From positions 1 through 64,000 of the forward strand of contig JAYFNU010000023.1 in the NCBI GenBank assembly GCA_034933305.1: a stretch of 64,000 nucleotides of DNA. Direction: 5' to 3'. Under the pieces are notes generated by a model. That model had not been told where the DNA came from. It searched no databases and was given only the letters and a program-made list of their open reading frames with translations. The DNA comes from JAYFNU01 sp034933305 (GTDB lineage Bacteria > Bacillota > Clostridia > Oscillospirales > Ruminococcaceae). This document shows positions 34,817 through 42,992 of this stretch, one piece after another. Every line of letters starts with the position of its first letter. The first letter of the stretch is position 1. The position numbers and the translations under genes are program-made.

Positions 34817-35630
34817 TGCCCAGCGTTTGAAAGAAGAACTGGAGGCAGCGGACGCCGTTGTGATCGGTGCCGGCGCGGGCCTTTCAACCTCCGCCGGATT
34901 CGTGTATGACGGTGTTCGTTTCAAAAAGAGCTTTTCAGATTTTGAAGCCAAATACGGGTTTCACGATATGTATGCGGGCGGCTTTTATCCGTATGAGACG
35001 CCAGAAGAACGTTGGGCGTTCTGGAGCCGCAGTATCTGGATCAACCGCTATACGGACGCGCCGAAGCCTGTTTACAACAACTTATTCGCGCTGGTGAAGG
35101 ACAAGGATTATTTTGTTCTCACCACCAATGTGGATCACTGTTTTCAAAAGGCCGGGTTCGACAAGCGGCGGCTTTTCTACACGCAGGGGGATTACGGTCT
35201 GTTTCAATGTACGCAGCCATGCTGTCAGGAAACAATCGACAATGAAGGAGCCGTACTCTCCATGCTGGAGCAGCAGGAAAATATGCGTATTCCGACGGAG
35301 CTGATTCCTCATTGCCCGCACTGCGGCAAGCCGCTGACCATGAACCTTCGATCCGACAACAAATTTGTTCAGGACGAGGGCTGGAACAAGGCGGCAAAAC
35401 GCTACGAGGATTTCCTCGGCAGTCATCAGACCGGCCGTGTACTGTATCTGGAGCTTGGGGTGGGCTACAATACGCCCGGAATTATCAAGATTCCTTTCTG
35501 GAAGATGAGTGCAGAGAATCCGGATGCACGCTTTGTAAGCATCAACACACAGAATATCGCCGTGCCGGAAGTAATCAAAGAACGAGCATTTTTGATAAAC
35601 TCGGATATTGGAAAGGTGCTTTCATCCTAA
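34788..35630 (+). CDS. Class M sirtuin (SirTM-type protein ADP-ribosyltransferase)
   Basis: A 280-residue Sir2-fold protein. NAD site: GAGAGLSTSAG (27-37). TTNVDHCFQ carries Asn114 and Asp116. The canonical catalytic His of deacetylating sirtuins is replaced by Gln133 in YTQGDYG, the hallmark of class M sirtuins, which transfer ADP-ribose instead of deacylating. Zinc cysteines are Cys141, Cys145/146, Cys176 and Cys179 (CPHC). Start 34788 fits the family N-terminus and has AAGGA upstream; an ATG at 34767 is also possible. The gene overlaps the macrodomain gene by 29 bases. In known operons the target is a lipoylated GcvH-like carrier made beside it; no GcvH-L or lipoate ligase gene is present here. 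Confidence 0.93.
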   Translation: MTSIRNCSADAQRLKEELEAADAVVIGAGAGLSTSAGFVYDGVRFKKSFSDFEAKYGFHDMYAGGFYPYETPEERWAFWSRSIWINRYTDAPKPVYNNLFALVKDKDYFVLTTNVDHCFQKAGFDKRRLFYTQGDYGLFQCTQPCCQETIDNEGAVLSMLEQQENMRIPTELIPHCPHCGKPLTMNLRSDNKFVQDEGWNKAAKRYEDFLGSHQTGRVLYLELGVGYNTPGIIKIPFWKMSAENPDARFVSINTQNIAVPEVIKERAFLINSDIGKVLSS

Positions 35631-35633
35631 CGT

Positions 35634-35681
35634 AAAAGGAACTGTATAAGCCTTGCGGCCTAATACAGTTCCTTTTCGTTT
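35634..35681 (+). terminator. Terminator of the ADP-ribosylation operon
   Basis: AAAAGGAACTGTAT and its exact complement (35634-35647 and 35663-35676), followed by CGTTTTT. It lies a few bases past the sirtuin stop. The remaining gap to 35789 holds nothing recognisable. Confidence 0.88.
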
Positions 35682-35789
35682 TTCCAGCCCCGTCCTGACA
35701 GATGCCTGCCATTTGTAATTTTGGACTAAACCTGTTTTACGAACACCTGCGCAAAGCGGGGGCGCGCCTTTTGTCACGGCCGGACGCGG

Positions 35790-36479
35790 TCAGGAGTTTT
35801 CGGGATAGCGGATGGCGTACAGGTAGTAGCCGCTGGAATCCCGCAGCATGACGTATTCCATCGTCTTGACCGCCGACTGCACGTCGGAGCCGCTCGCGAC
35901 CGTCTCGGCCGCGGAGCCCTGGTTCTGCATGTAGGCGACGGTGAGGACTTTCGTGTTGCCGGAGGTCGTGATGCTCTGGATCTTCGGGGTATAGGAGCCG
36001 CTCTGGCTCGTCACGGGGATGGTGTAACAGCCCGTGGCGTCGTCGTACTTGTACTCGAGGTCGAGGTCGGAGAAAGTCGCGTGCTCGATCTTGAAGGAGG
36101 GGCCGTACATCTTCGTGATGTAGGTGTCGACGTCGACGGACGGCAGCAGGATGGCGCCGTACTCGTCGAGGCTGTACTTCGACGTGTCCTCATAGTCGAG
36201 CGCGGCCCAGATGGCGGCCTCGAGGAGGATGTTCTTGTCGGCCTTGTCGATGCTCGAGAAGGGCGCGGGGTCGAGCGACACGATGGGCGCGATGAGCTGC
36301 TCATAGTCGCCGTAATTCTCTTCTTCGCTGAAATAATGCTTTGCGAGCGTGACGGCGCCCGTGATGATGGTCGCGGCGCCGACGACGCACAGCACAAAGA
36401 CCATCAGCCCGACGAACTGACGGCGGCGGCGCTGTCTGCGCTTTTTGCGTTCCTTTTTTGTCACAGGGGTATCAGACAT
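35790..36479 (-). CDS. Single-pass membrane-anchored protein of unknown function
   Basis: A 229-residue protein with a strongly basic cytoplasmic N-terminus (KKERKKRRQRRRRQ), one membrane helix at about 23-46, and an extracytoplasmic domain with LDPAPFSSIDKADKNILLEA and YTPKIQSITTSGNTKVLTV. No catalytic motif seen. The type is common as an uncharacterised Clostridia exported domain. It has an AAAGGAA site and its own promoter, but follows the RDD gene on the same strand and may be transcribed with it as well. Confidence 0.8.
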   Translation of the reverse strand: MSDTPVTKKERKKRRQRRRRQFVGLMVFVLCVVGAATIITGAVTLAKHYFSEEENYGDYEQLIAPIVSLDPAPFSSIDKADKNILLEAAIWAALDYEDTSKYSLDEYGAILLPSVDVDTYITKMYGPSFKIEHATFSDLDLEYKYDDATGCYTIPVTSQSGSYTPKIQSITTSGNTKVLTVAYMQNQGSAAETVASGSDVQSAVKTMEYVMLRDSSGYYLYAIRYPENS

Positions 36480-36530
36480 AGATCGTTCCTTTTATATACG
36501 TTTGGTGTGCGTGGTTTGCGGGGATGCAAT

Positions 36531-36559
36531 ATTATAGCACATCGCCGCAAAAAGCACAA
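36531..36559 (-). promoter_or_regulatory. Promoter of the membrane-anchored protein gene
   Basis: On the minus strand an extended -10, TGCTATAAT (TATAAT at 36531-36536), lies 17 bases from TTGTGC (36554-36559). Confidence 0.7.
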
Positions 36560-36561
36560 AA

Positions 36562-37218
36562 TCACCGTTCGCAGTAGACGACGCGGGTGTCGGCGAGCAT
36601 GTCGTGGAACCCGCGGTGCTCCCGGTCCGCCGCGAGCACGAGATAGCCGATGCACAGCAGCGACGTGAGGTAGCGCCCGATCGTCTCGCGGTAGATGACG
36701 CTCCACCAGCCCGGGGCGCCGCCGTCGCTGCGCACGACGCGGATGCGCAGCACCCGCTTGCCGAGCGTCGCGCCGCAGCATTTCGTCGTGAGGATGAAGT
36801 AGGCGCTGACGACGAGATACCACAGGATGTCGAGCGCGGAGAACCGGAAAAAGATCGCCTCCGACAGCGCGCCGCCCGCGAGCGTCGAAGCGGCGCCCGA
36901 GATCCAGAAGACGCAGCGGGGCAGCAGCAGCACCAGCATGTCGATCATGAACGCGAAGAAGCGGCGGATGAAGCCGACGCAGTCGCCGCACGGCGCGCCG
37001 TCGGTCCCGGCGGGCGCGCAGACGGGCAGGGCGTCCTGCGCGGGCGCGCAGACGGGGCGCACGGCTGCCTGTTCGGCCGCGCGGCGCTTTTCCTGCGCGG
37101 CGGCCCAGTCGGCGGGCGCGATCGTCTCGCCGGTCGCCTCGTTCAGGAACAGCGGCGCGCCGGTCTGGTTGTCATAGCGCAGCGAATATCCCTCGGGGGG
37201 CACGGGTCTATCCGGCAT
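36562..37218 (-). CDS. RDD family membrane protein
   Basis: A 218-residue protein. The first 85 residues are cytoplasmic and Ala/Pro/Cys-rich. The RDD domain follows: FIRRFFAFMIDML with the Arg and Asp pair, two or three more hydrophobic segments (LDILWYLVVSAYFIL; YLTSLLCIGYLVLA), GATLGKRVLRIRVV, and the C-terminal HRGFHDMLADT signature. Function of the family is mostly unknown, with some members proposed to move ions or solutes. The ATG lies inside the last codons of sppA (overlap 11 bases), so it is translationally coupled. Confidence 0.9.
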   Translation of the reverse strand: MPDRPVPPEGYSLRYDNQTGAPLFLNEATGETIAPADWAAAQEKRRAAEQAAVRPVCAPAQDALPVCAPAGTDGAPCGDCVGFIRRFFAFMIDMLVLLLPRCVFWISGAASTLAGGALSEAIFFRFSALDILWYLVVSAYFILTTKCCGATLGKRVLRIRVVRSDGGAPGWWSVIYRETIGRYLTSLLCIGYLVLAADREHRGFHDMLADTRVVYCER

Positions 37219-38182
37219 AATACATGAGCACCCCGCTTTCCGACTGCTTCACGAGCTCGAGCGCGGACGCCGTCTCGCTCTTCGGCAGCGCGGCCTCGAG
37301 CTTCGACAGCAGCGACAGCACGGGATTCACCGTGTAGGTGCGGTCGTAAGCCTCGTCGACGCCGCAGGTGCTCTCGAAATCGGCGAGCACGTCGTCGTAG
37401 AAGCGCACGTCGTCGATGAGCCCGTTTTCCTTCGCCTGCTTCGCGGTGTAGCTGCGCCCGTCGGCGATGGGCAGCAGCTCGTCGCGCGTATAGCCGCGCG
37501 CTTCGCACACGATGCCGAGGAACTGGTCGTAACACTCGTCGACCTGGCTTTGCAGGATGGCGCGCTGCTCGTCCGTCAGCTCGTCGAACATGTTGCCCAT
37601 CGCCTTGTTGTCGCTCGAGCGGATGAATTCGCCGTTGATGCCGAGCTTGTCGAAGAGGCCGGCGAAGTTGACGGTCTGCATGTAGACGCCGATGGAGCCG
37701 ACGGAGGCGTTGCGGTTGGCGTAGATCTTGTCCGCCGCGCAGCTGATGTAGTACGCGCCCGAAGCCATCTGCTGGCCGCAGAACGCCCAGACCGGCCGGC
37801 CCGTCTGCTGCTTGTAGTCCATGAGCGCGAGATAGACCTCGTCGGAGTGGTAAACCGTGCCGCCGGGGGAGTCGACGACGAGCAGAAGCCCCTTGTTGGC
37901 GTCGCTGTCCCGCATATCCTCGATGAGCTGCAGGATGCGCTCGTGATCGTAGCTGCTCGTCACGTTGCCCAGCGCGTCGTAGGTCGTCTCGCCGATGGTC
38001 CCGGTGATGCGCACGAGCGCGATGCTGTCGCCGGCGGGCATGTCGCTCCCGGCGGACTGGGCTTCGCTGAACAGCGCGGCGGCCTTCTCGCGGGCGCTGA
38101 CTGCGGAATAGACGCCCGTCACGCCGACGGCCACGAACACGACGGCGGCGACAATAATGCCGATGACCTGTTTTGTCTTCAT
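37208..38182 (-). CDS. sppA: Signal peptide peptidase SppA
   Basis: A 324-residue membrane-anchored serine protease that degrades cleaved signal peptides. One N-terminal membrane helix (6-28) is followed by a ClpP-like S49 domain. VDSPGGTVYHSDEVY is the conserved strand. Ser141 in MASGAYY is the nucleophile and Lys193 in SSDNKAMG is the general base expected for short Gram-positive SppA. SVGSIGVYMQ follows. Length fits the Bacillus-type enzyme rather than the double-domain E. coli form. The ATG at 38182 shares ATGA with the stop of the SSS symporter gene. Confidence 0.93.
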   Translation of the reverse strand: MKTKQVIGIIVAAVVFVAVGVTGVYSAVSAREKAAALFSEAQSAGSDMPAGDSIALVRITGTIGETTYDALGNVTSSYDHERILQLIEDMRDSDANKGLLLVVDSPGGTVYHSDEVYLALMDYKQQTGRPVWAFCGQQMASGAYYISCAADKIYANRNASVGSIGVYMQTVNFAGLFDKLGINGEFIRSSDNKAMGNMFDELTDEQRAILQSQVDECYDQFLGIVCEARGYTRDELLPIADGRSYTAKQAKENGLIDDVRFYDDVLADFESTCGVDEAYDRTYTVNPVLSLLSKLEAALPKSETASALELVKQSESGVLMYYAG

Positions 38183-39537
38183 TTTTCCATATCCTTTTTT
38201 CGGAGATTTGGGAGCGCGGCCGCAAAGACCGCGGCGCTTGCAAGAAGGCCCGCGAGCAAAGGGGAGACGCCGAACGGTTCGCCGAGCGCCCGCCACGCGA
38301 GCAGCGCGGCGGCCGCGGCGCCCGCCGACGCAAAGAAGAGGCGCTCCGGCGCGCTGCGCCCGCCGAGGGCGAACAGCAGCGGCACGAGCATCACGGGGCA
38401 CCAGAAGCAATACGCTACTATCAGTATAGACAAAACGCCGTCAAATGCAAGCGCGAGGGCCAGCGCCGCACCGCCGCACGCGAAGCAGGCGAGGCGCAGC
38501 GCGCGGGCCTGCGCGCGGCCGCCGCCGCTGCCGGAAAAGACGTCGAGCGCCAGCGCGGCCGCGCACGCCGACAGAAACGCCCCGCCCGACGAAAGATAGA
38601 CGCACAGCATCGCGCCGAGCGCCAGCGCGCCCAGCGGAAAGGGGAGCGCCGCCGACAGCGCGGCCGGCAGCGCCTGCTGCGGGGTGCGCGCCGCGCCGAG
38701 GACGCGCGCCGCCGTGCCGAGCATCGAGCTGACGAAAAAGAAGGGCACGGACAGCGCCGCGGACAGCGCGCCGGCCGTGCGCGCGCGGTCGCCGGCCGCG
38801 CGCATCAGCCGGGACACGGCGGGCGGGCACAGCATCTCGCCGAGCATGAAGGTGAAAAACAGCGAGAGGAACGGCAGCGCCCGGCCGGCGGGGAACAGGC
38901 GGGAAAAGGAGGGCGGCAGACCTGCGTAGAGCCGCGCGGCGCCTCCGGCGCGCGCGAGCAGCACGGCGAGGGCGGCCGACGTGCACAGCAGCAGCGCGGG
39001 CACCTGGATGGCGTCGCTGCGCAGCGCCGCGCGCGGCCCGCCCAGCGCCGTGTAGAGGATGACCGCGGCGAAGCCCGCCGCCGCGCACAGCCGCGCGTCG
39101 GCGCCGAAAACGTAGCCCGCGACCGCGCCGAAGGCGCCGATCTGCGCGCCCAGGACGCCCGTGCAGAACAGCACCGAGAGAAGGCCGGTGAAGCGCTTTG
39201 CCGTCGGCCCGAAGGCGGCGGCCATGAGATCGCCCGCCGTGCGCGCGCCGGGAAAGCGCGCGAGACGCCCCGCGGCGAACAGCGCGACGAGCAGCTGTCC
39301 CGCCGAAAAGCCGCACAGCGCCGCCGCGTTGCCGATCCCGGCGCAGAACCCCGCCTGCGCGTTGCCGAGCGAAAATCCGCCGCCGATGAAGCCCGCGCAC
39401 AGCGACATGACCGCCGCGAACAGCGACGGCGCAGCCCGCCGCCCGGCGTGGCCGCCCCGTTCCCGCCGCGCGAAGCCCGCGCCCGCCGCGAGCAGTCCCG
39501 CCGCGTATAAAAGGATCACCGCCCGCTGCGCGTCCAT
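38179..39537 (-). CDS. Sodium/solute symporter (SSS) family protein
   Basis: A 452-residue transporter with about 13 hydrophobic segments. SSS features seen are GFIGGGFSLGNAQAG near the first helices, TAGDLMAAAFGP, and the signature ALGGPRAALRSDAIQ with the conserved Asp-x2-Gln. Very Ala-rich and high GC. The substrate cannot be named; related proteins carry proline, pantothenate, sugars or nothing known. A run of G residues (AAAAAGGGGG) precedes the ATG. First gene of the four-gene minus-strand unit with sppA. Confidence 0.86.
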   Translation of the reverse strand: MDAQRAVILLYAAGLLAAGAGFARRERGGHAGRRAAPSLFAAVMSLCAGFIGGGFSLGNAQAGFCAGIGNAAALCGFSAGQLLVALFAAGRLARFPGARTAGDLMAAAFGPTAKRFTGLLSVLFCTGVLGAQIGAFGAVAGYVFGADARLCAAAGFAAVILYTALGGPRAALRSDAIQVPALLLCTSAALAVLLARAGGAARLYAGLPPSFSRLFPAGRALPFLSLFFTFMLGEMLCPPAVSRLMRAAGDRARTAGALSAALSVPFFFVSSMLGTAARVLGAARTPQQALPAALSAALPFPLGALALGAMLCVYLSSGGAFLSACAAALALDVFSGSGGGRAQARALRLACFACGGAALALALAFDGVLSILIVAYCFWCPVMLVPLLFALGGRSAPERLFFASAGAAAAALLAWRALGEPFGVSPLLAGLLASAAVFAAALPNLRKKDMEK

Positions 39538-39605
39538 CGCGCGCCCCCTTTTTGCTCTTTTTATAAGTATATTTGCGGCGGGGCCCGCGGATGAACGGCG
39601 GAGAA

Positions 39606-39634
39606 TTGATTAATTGCGGCCCGTCTGATAAAAT
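39606..39634 (+). promoter_or_regulatory. Promoter of the surface-polysaccharide operon
   Basis: TTGATT (39606-39611) and TAAAAT (39629-39634) are 17 bases apart, in an AT-rich stretch that contrasts with the flanking genes, about 54 bases before the first start codon. Confidence 0.65.
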
Positions 39635-39687
39635 AATAAAGATAAAGCAGAGGACAACGAAAATTTACGTTAATAAGAGGTAAAGGT

Positions 39688-40803
39688 ATGAAATACTGCA
39701 CCCGCTGCGTCATGCCGGACACGCGCCCGGGCATCACGTTCGATGAAAACGGAGTCTGCTGCGCCTGCACGCATTACGACGGCCGCAAGAAGATCGACTG
39801 GGACAAGCGCATGGAGGAGTTCAAGGCGCTGTGCGACAAGTACCGCGGCATGAACGGCCCCGGCGGCTACGACTGCGCGGTCGCCGTCTCCGGCGGCAAG
39901 GACAGCCATTTCCAGGTGCACATGCTCAAGGAAGTCATGGGCATGAACCCCATCCTCTTCTCCGTCGAGGACAATTTCCCGATGACCGAGGCGGGCAAGC
40001 ACAACCTCAAGAACATCAGCGAGGCCTTCGGCTGCACCATCATCAGCTGCAAGCCCGACATCCGGGCGCAGAAGATCCTCATGCGCAAGATGTTCGAAAA
40101 ATACGGCAAGCCGACATGGTATGTCGACCGGCTCATCTACACCTTCCCGCTGCATATGGCGGTCAAGTTCAACACCCCGCTGCTGTGCTACGGCGAGAAC
40201 GTCAGCTTCGAATACGGCGGCGTCAACGCCGAGGAGACCTACTCCGCGAAGGAACAGGTCAACAACGGCGTCGCCATCGGCATCGGCATGGACGAGCTCG
40301 TGGGCGACGGCGTCACGGAAAAGGATCTCTCGCTGACGCTCGCGCCGACGCCCGCCGAGATGGACAGGCTCGACCCGTTCTATCTCAGCTATTTCGTCGA
40401 CTGGAACAGCTTCCGCAACTATGAGTTCGCGAAGAGCCGCGGCTTCCACGACCTCACGCACGAGTGGGACCGCACCCACCACGTCGAGAATTTCGACCAG
40501 ATCGACTCCCGGGCGTATCTCGTGCACAGCTGGCTCAAGTATCCGAAATTCGGCCATGCGGCGGCGACCGACTACGGCGCGCGCGCGGTGCGCTACGGTC
40601 TCATCACCCGCGACGAGGCGATAAAGCTCGTCAAGGAGCACGACCACGCGCTCGATCCGCTGTGCGTGCGGGACTTCTGCGAGTTCCTCGGCTATACCGA
40701 GACCGAATTCTGGGCCATCGTCGACAAGTTCTACAACCGCGACATCTTCGAGAAGAACGAGCTCGGCCGCTGGGTGCTCAAGGAGCCCGTCTGGAAAAAA
40801 TAA
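39688..40803 (+). CDS. N-acetyl sugar amidotransferase (PP-loop ATPase family)
   Basis: A 371-residue enzyme of the WbpG/PseA-like family that, with a glutaminase partner, turns a C-acetamido sugar into an acetamidino form in surface-sugar synthesis. N-terminal zinc knuckle MKYCTRCVMPDTRPG with CCAC (Cys4, Cys7, Cys24, Cys27), then the PP-loop SGGKDS (68-73), which adenylates the substrate. ENVSFEYGGVNAEE and DWNSFRNYEFAKSRGF are family-typical. AGAGGTAAAGGT precedes the ATG. HisH/HisF-like partners (glutaminase subunits), usually close by, are not in the window. It leads the operon of glycosyltransferases, but a hairpin between it and the next gene may reduce read-through. Confidence 0.88.
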   Translation: MKYCTRCVMPDTRPGITFDENGVCCACTHYDGRKKIDWDKRMEEFKALCDKYRGMNGPGGYDCAVAVSGGKDSHFQVHMLKEVMGMNPILFSVEDNFPMTEAGKHNLKNISEAFGCTIISCKPDIRAQKILMRKMFEKYGKPTWYVDRLIYTFPLHMAVKFNTPLLCYGENVSFEYGGVNAEETYSAKEQVNNGVAIGIGMDELVGDGVTEKDLSLTLAPTPAEMDRLDPFYLSYFVDWNSFRNYEFAKSRGFHDLTHEWDRTHHVENFDQIDSRAYLVHSWLKYPKFGHAAATDYGARAVRYGLITRDEAIKLVKEHDHALDPLCVRDFCEFLGYTETEFWAIVDKFYNRDIFEKNELGRWVLKEPVWKK

Positions 40804-40810
40804 GAAAAGA

Positions 40811-40838
40811 AGCCCGGCTTCCGCAGCCGGGCTTTTTC
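40811..40838 (+). terminator. Intra-operon hairpin (attenuating terminator)
   Basis: AGCCCGGCT, a 5-base loop and its complement are followed by five T residues, only about 10 bases before the next start codon. It probably gives partial termination after the amidotransferase gene. Confidence 0.75.
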
Positions 40839-40847
40839 GGAGAAATC

Positions 40848-41903
40848 ATGGAATATAAAGTCAGCGTCATCCTCCCCGCGTACAACGCCGAAAAGACCCT
40901 TGAGCGGGCGTTCCTTTCGGTGAAAAACCAGACGATGGGATTTGAGAATATCGAGCTGCTGCTGTGCGACGACTGCTCGACGGACGGCAGCTGGGCGATG
41001 ATCCGGTCGCTCGCGGAAAAATATCCGAACGTGGCCGCGCTGCGCACGCAGAAGAACAGCGGCGCCGCGGGCGCGCCGCGCAATCTCGGGCTCGGGGCCG
41101 CGTCGGCGCCGTACGTCATGTTCCTCGACGCCGACGACGTCTATGAGCCGCAGATGGTCGAGACGCTGTATGCGGCGATGCGGGAGAACGGGCGCCTCGA
41201 TACGGCATCGGTGAATTTCAGGCTCTCCGACAGCAGAAAAGGTTTTTTCCCTTACAAAGGGGACGCCTTTTTTTCCGCGGAGCGGTTCATATCGAAGGAC
41301 AGCCCGTTTTTATGCGCCTTTTGGGCGAAGATCTACAGAAATGATCTGATTCTGAAACACGGGCTGCGGTTTTACGAGGGCGTCACCGCAGAGGACGTCG
41401 TTTTTCTGCAGATGTATCTCGGCGTCTGCGGCTGCGGGCTGTATATAGACAAGCCGCTGTATATCTACACGGAGGACGCAACGTCCATTTCCCACTGCGA
41501 GAGCGAATTTTTCCATGTGACAAGAGGGGCGTGCTGGGCGATGGCGATCCGGGATCGCTGCGCATGGATCGCGCGGTATGAAGCGCAGTGTCACATAACG
41601 GATCAGTGTATCGACGCTCTCATCCGCAACCGGAATCTGACGCGGGAGCAATTGCTGCGGGCGCTGTACGGCCTGCGGCCGCTGTGCGTTTTCGGCGAGC
41701 AGAACGACCTGCCGCTGACTTCGGCGCAGGCAAGGATATTGCGCTATGATCTCGCCTTTGAGGATGAGAAAAAGACCGAGCTCGATTTTTTGCAGCTGCG
41801 CGAGCTGCACGCGCAGCAGCAGCGGGAGCTTGACGGTATTTTCAGCTCGACCACGTGGAAAGTCGCGTCGGGGCTGCAGAAGCTGCTGTTTTGGAGAAAG
41901 TGA
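40848..41903 (+). CDS. Family 2 glycosyltransferase
   Basis: A 351-residue GT-A inverting glycosyltransferase. VSVILPAYNAEKTLERA starts the nucleotide-binding fold, CDDCSTDGS and the DxD motif LDADD (94-97) bind the metal and sugar nucleotide, and AEDVVFLQMYL carries the likely ED general base. No membrane helix, so it acts at the cytoplasmic face. The last 17 residues end STTWKVASGLQKLLFW, an amphipathic tail shared with the next two glycosyltransferases. GGAG precedes the ATG. Donor and acceptor are unknown. Confidence 0.9.
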   Translation: MEYKVSVILPAYNAEKTLERAFLSVKNQTMGFENIELLLCDDCSTDGSWAMIRSLAEKYPNVAALRTQKNSGAAGAPRNLGLGAASAPYVMFLDADDVYEPQMVETLYAAMRENGRLDTASVNFRLSDSRKGFFPYKGDAFFSAERFISKDSPFLCAFWAKIYRNDLILKHGLRFYEGVTAEDVVFLQMYLGVCGCGLYIDKPLYIYTEDATSISHCESEFFHVTRGACWAMAIRDRCAWIARYEAQCHITDQCIDALIRNRNLTREQLLRALYGLRPLCVFGEQNDLPLTSAQARILRYDLAFEDEKKTELDFLQLRELHAQQQRELDGIFSSTTWKVASGLQKLLFWRK

Positions 41904-42976
41904 TGGGATACAAGGTCAGCGTCGTCATCCCCGTCTACAACGCCGAGAAGACCCTGCCGCGCGCCGTTCGTTCGGTTGTCGGACAGACCGTCGGCTTTGA
42001 GAATATCGAGCTGCTGCTGTGCGACGACTGCTCGGCGGACGGCAGCTGGGCGATGATTCAAAAGCTCGCAAAGGCACACCCGAACGTCGTCGCGCTGCGT
42101 ATGGAGAAAAGCAATCGCTCCGCCGGCGCGCCGCGGAACGAGGCGCTGCGCCGCGCGACGGCGCCGTACGTCATGTTCCTCGACGCCGACGACGAGTTTT
42201 CGCCGGCGGCCGCGGCGCTGCTGCTGCGCGAGATGCAGACCGGAAAATACGACATCGTCGGCGGCAATTTCGCCGTAGTGCCGCTGGATCCCCGGTGCGC
42301 GAAACAGGTCATCCTGGACACGGCCCCGGCCGAATACCGCTTCCCCGCAGCGGACGGCCGCTGCCTGCTGGTCGGCCATTTCTGCTGCATGCTGTATAAA
42401 ACGGAGCTCATCCGCAGCAGACAGATCACCTTCGGCAGCGGAATCATCGCCGAGGACTCGATGTTTCTCGCGCGCTATCTGCTGTCGTGCAGGACCGGAA
42501 AATATATCGGCGATGTGGTCCACATCGTCCACGAGACGGCGAATTCCGCGTCGCGCACGGTCGACATGCGGTTTTATCTGGACGCGGCGCAGGCATTTAA
42601 AATGATCTACGCCCTGTACGACACGCCGGAAAAGCTCGGCTGGCTGAAGGGGTATCCCTGCGCGACGATTTACATTCTGACGCTCAGCAGGGATGCGGAC
42701 CGCACACCGGAAGAAGTGGAGACGATCCTCGCCGCCTGGTGGCCCGCGCTGCGCTTCAACGCCGAAAACGACGTGCCCACTTGGGCGCCCGTCATGCGGG
42801 TGATGCTGCGGGACGCCGCGCAGGACGATCGGGCGGCCGCGCTGTTTCACCTTGCGCAGTTCCGGGCGCTTGAAGCGGAGCGCGCGCAGCAGCTGTCGGA
42901 TATCTTCGGCTCCACAACGTGGAAGGCGGCGTCCTGGCTGCAGAAGCTCAGCTTTTTGAAAAGGGCGAAACGATAG
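41903..42976 (+). CDS. Family 2 glycosyltransferase, paralogue of the preceding one
   Basis: A 357-residue GT-A enzyme. The first 100 residues are nearly the same as in its neighbour (VSVVIPVYNAEKTLPRA, GFENIELLLCDDCS, APYVMFLDADD), while the middle differs, with AEDSMFLARYLLS as probable catalytic region. It ends GSTTWKAASWLQKLSF. The ATG overlaps the preceding stop (TGATG) with GGAGAAAG upstream, so the two are coupled. It is a tandem duplication product with a diverged acceptor half. Substrates unknown. Confidence 0.9.
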   Translation: MGYKVSVVIPVYNAEKTLPRAVRSVVGQTVGFENIELLLCDDCSADGSWAMIQKLAKAHPNVVALRMEKSNRSAGAPRNEALRRATAPYVMFLDADDEFSPAAAALLLREMQTGKYDIVGGNFAVVPLDPRCAKQVILDTAPAEYRFPAADGRCLLVGHFCCMLYKTELIRSRQITFGSGIIAEDSMFLARYLLSCRTGKYIGDVVHIVHETANSASRTVDMRFYLDAAQAFKMIYALYDTPEKLGWLKGYPCATIYILTLSRDADRTPEEVETILAAWWPALRFNAENDVPTWAPVMRVMLRDAAQDDRAAALFHLAQFRALEAERAQQLSDIFGSTTWKAASWLQKLSFLKRAKR

Positions 42977-42992
42977 AGGGAAGGGCGAGGTC

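Noticed and set aside
23040..35790. Attachment-site repeats flanking the low-GC island
   Set aside because: I compared the sequence near 23040-23100 with that near 33100-33150 and 35640-35790 by eye and saw no convincing matching direct repeat.
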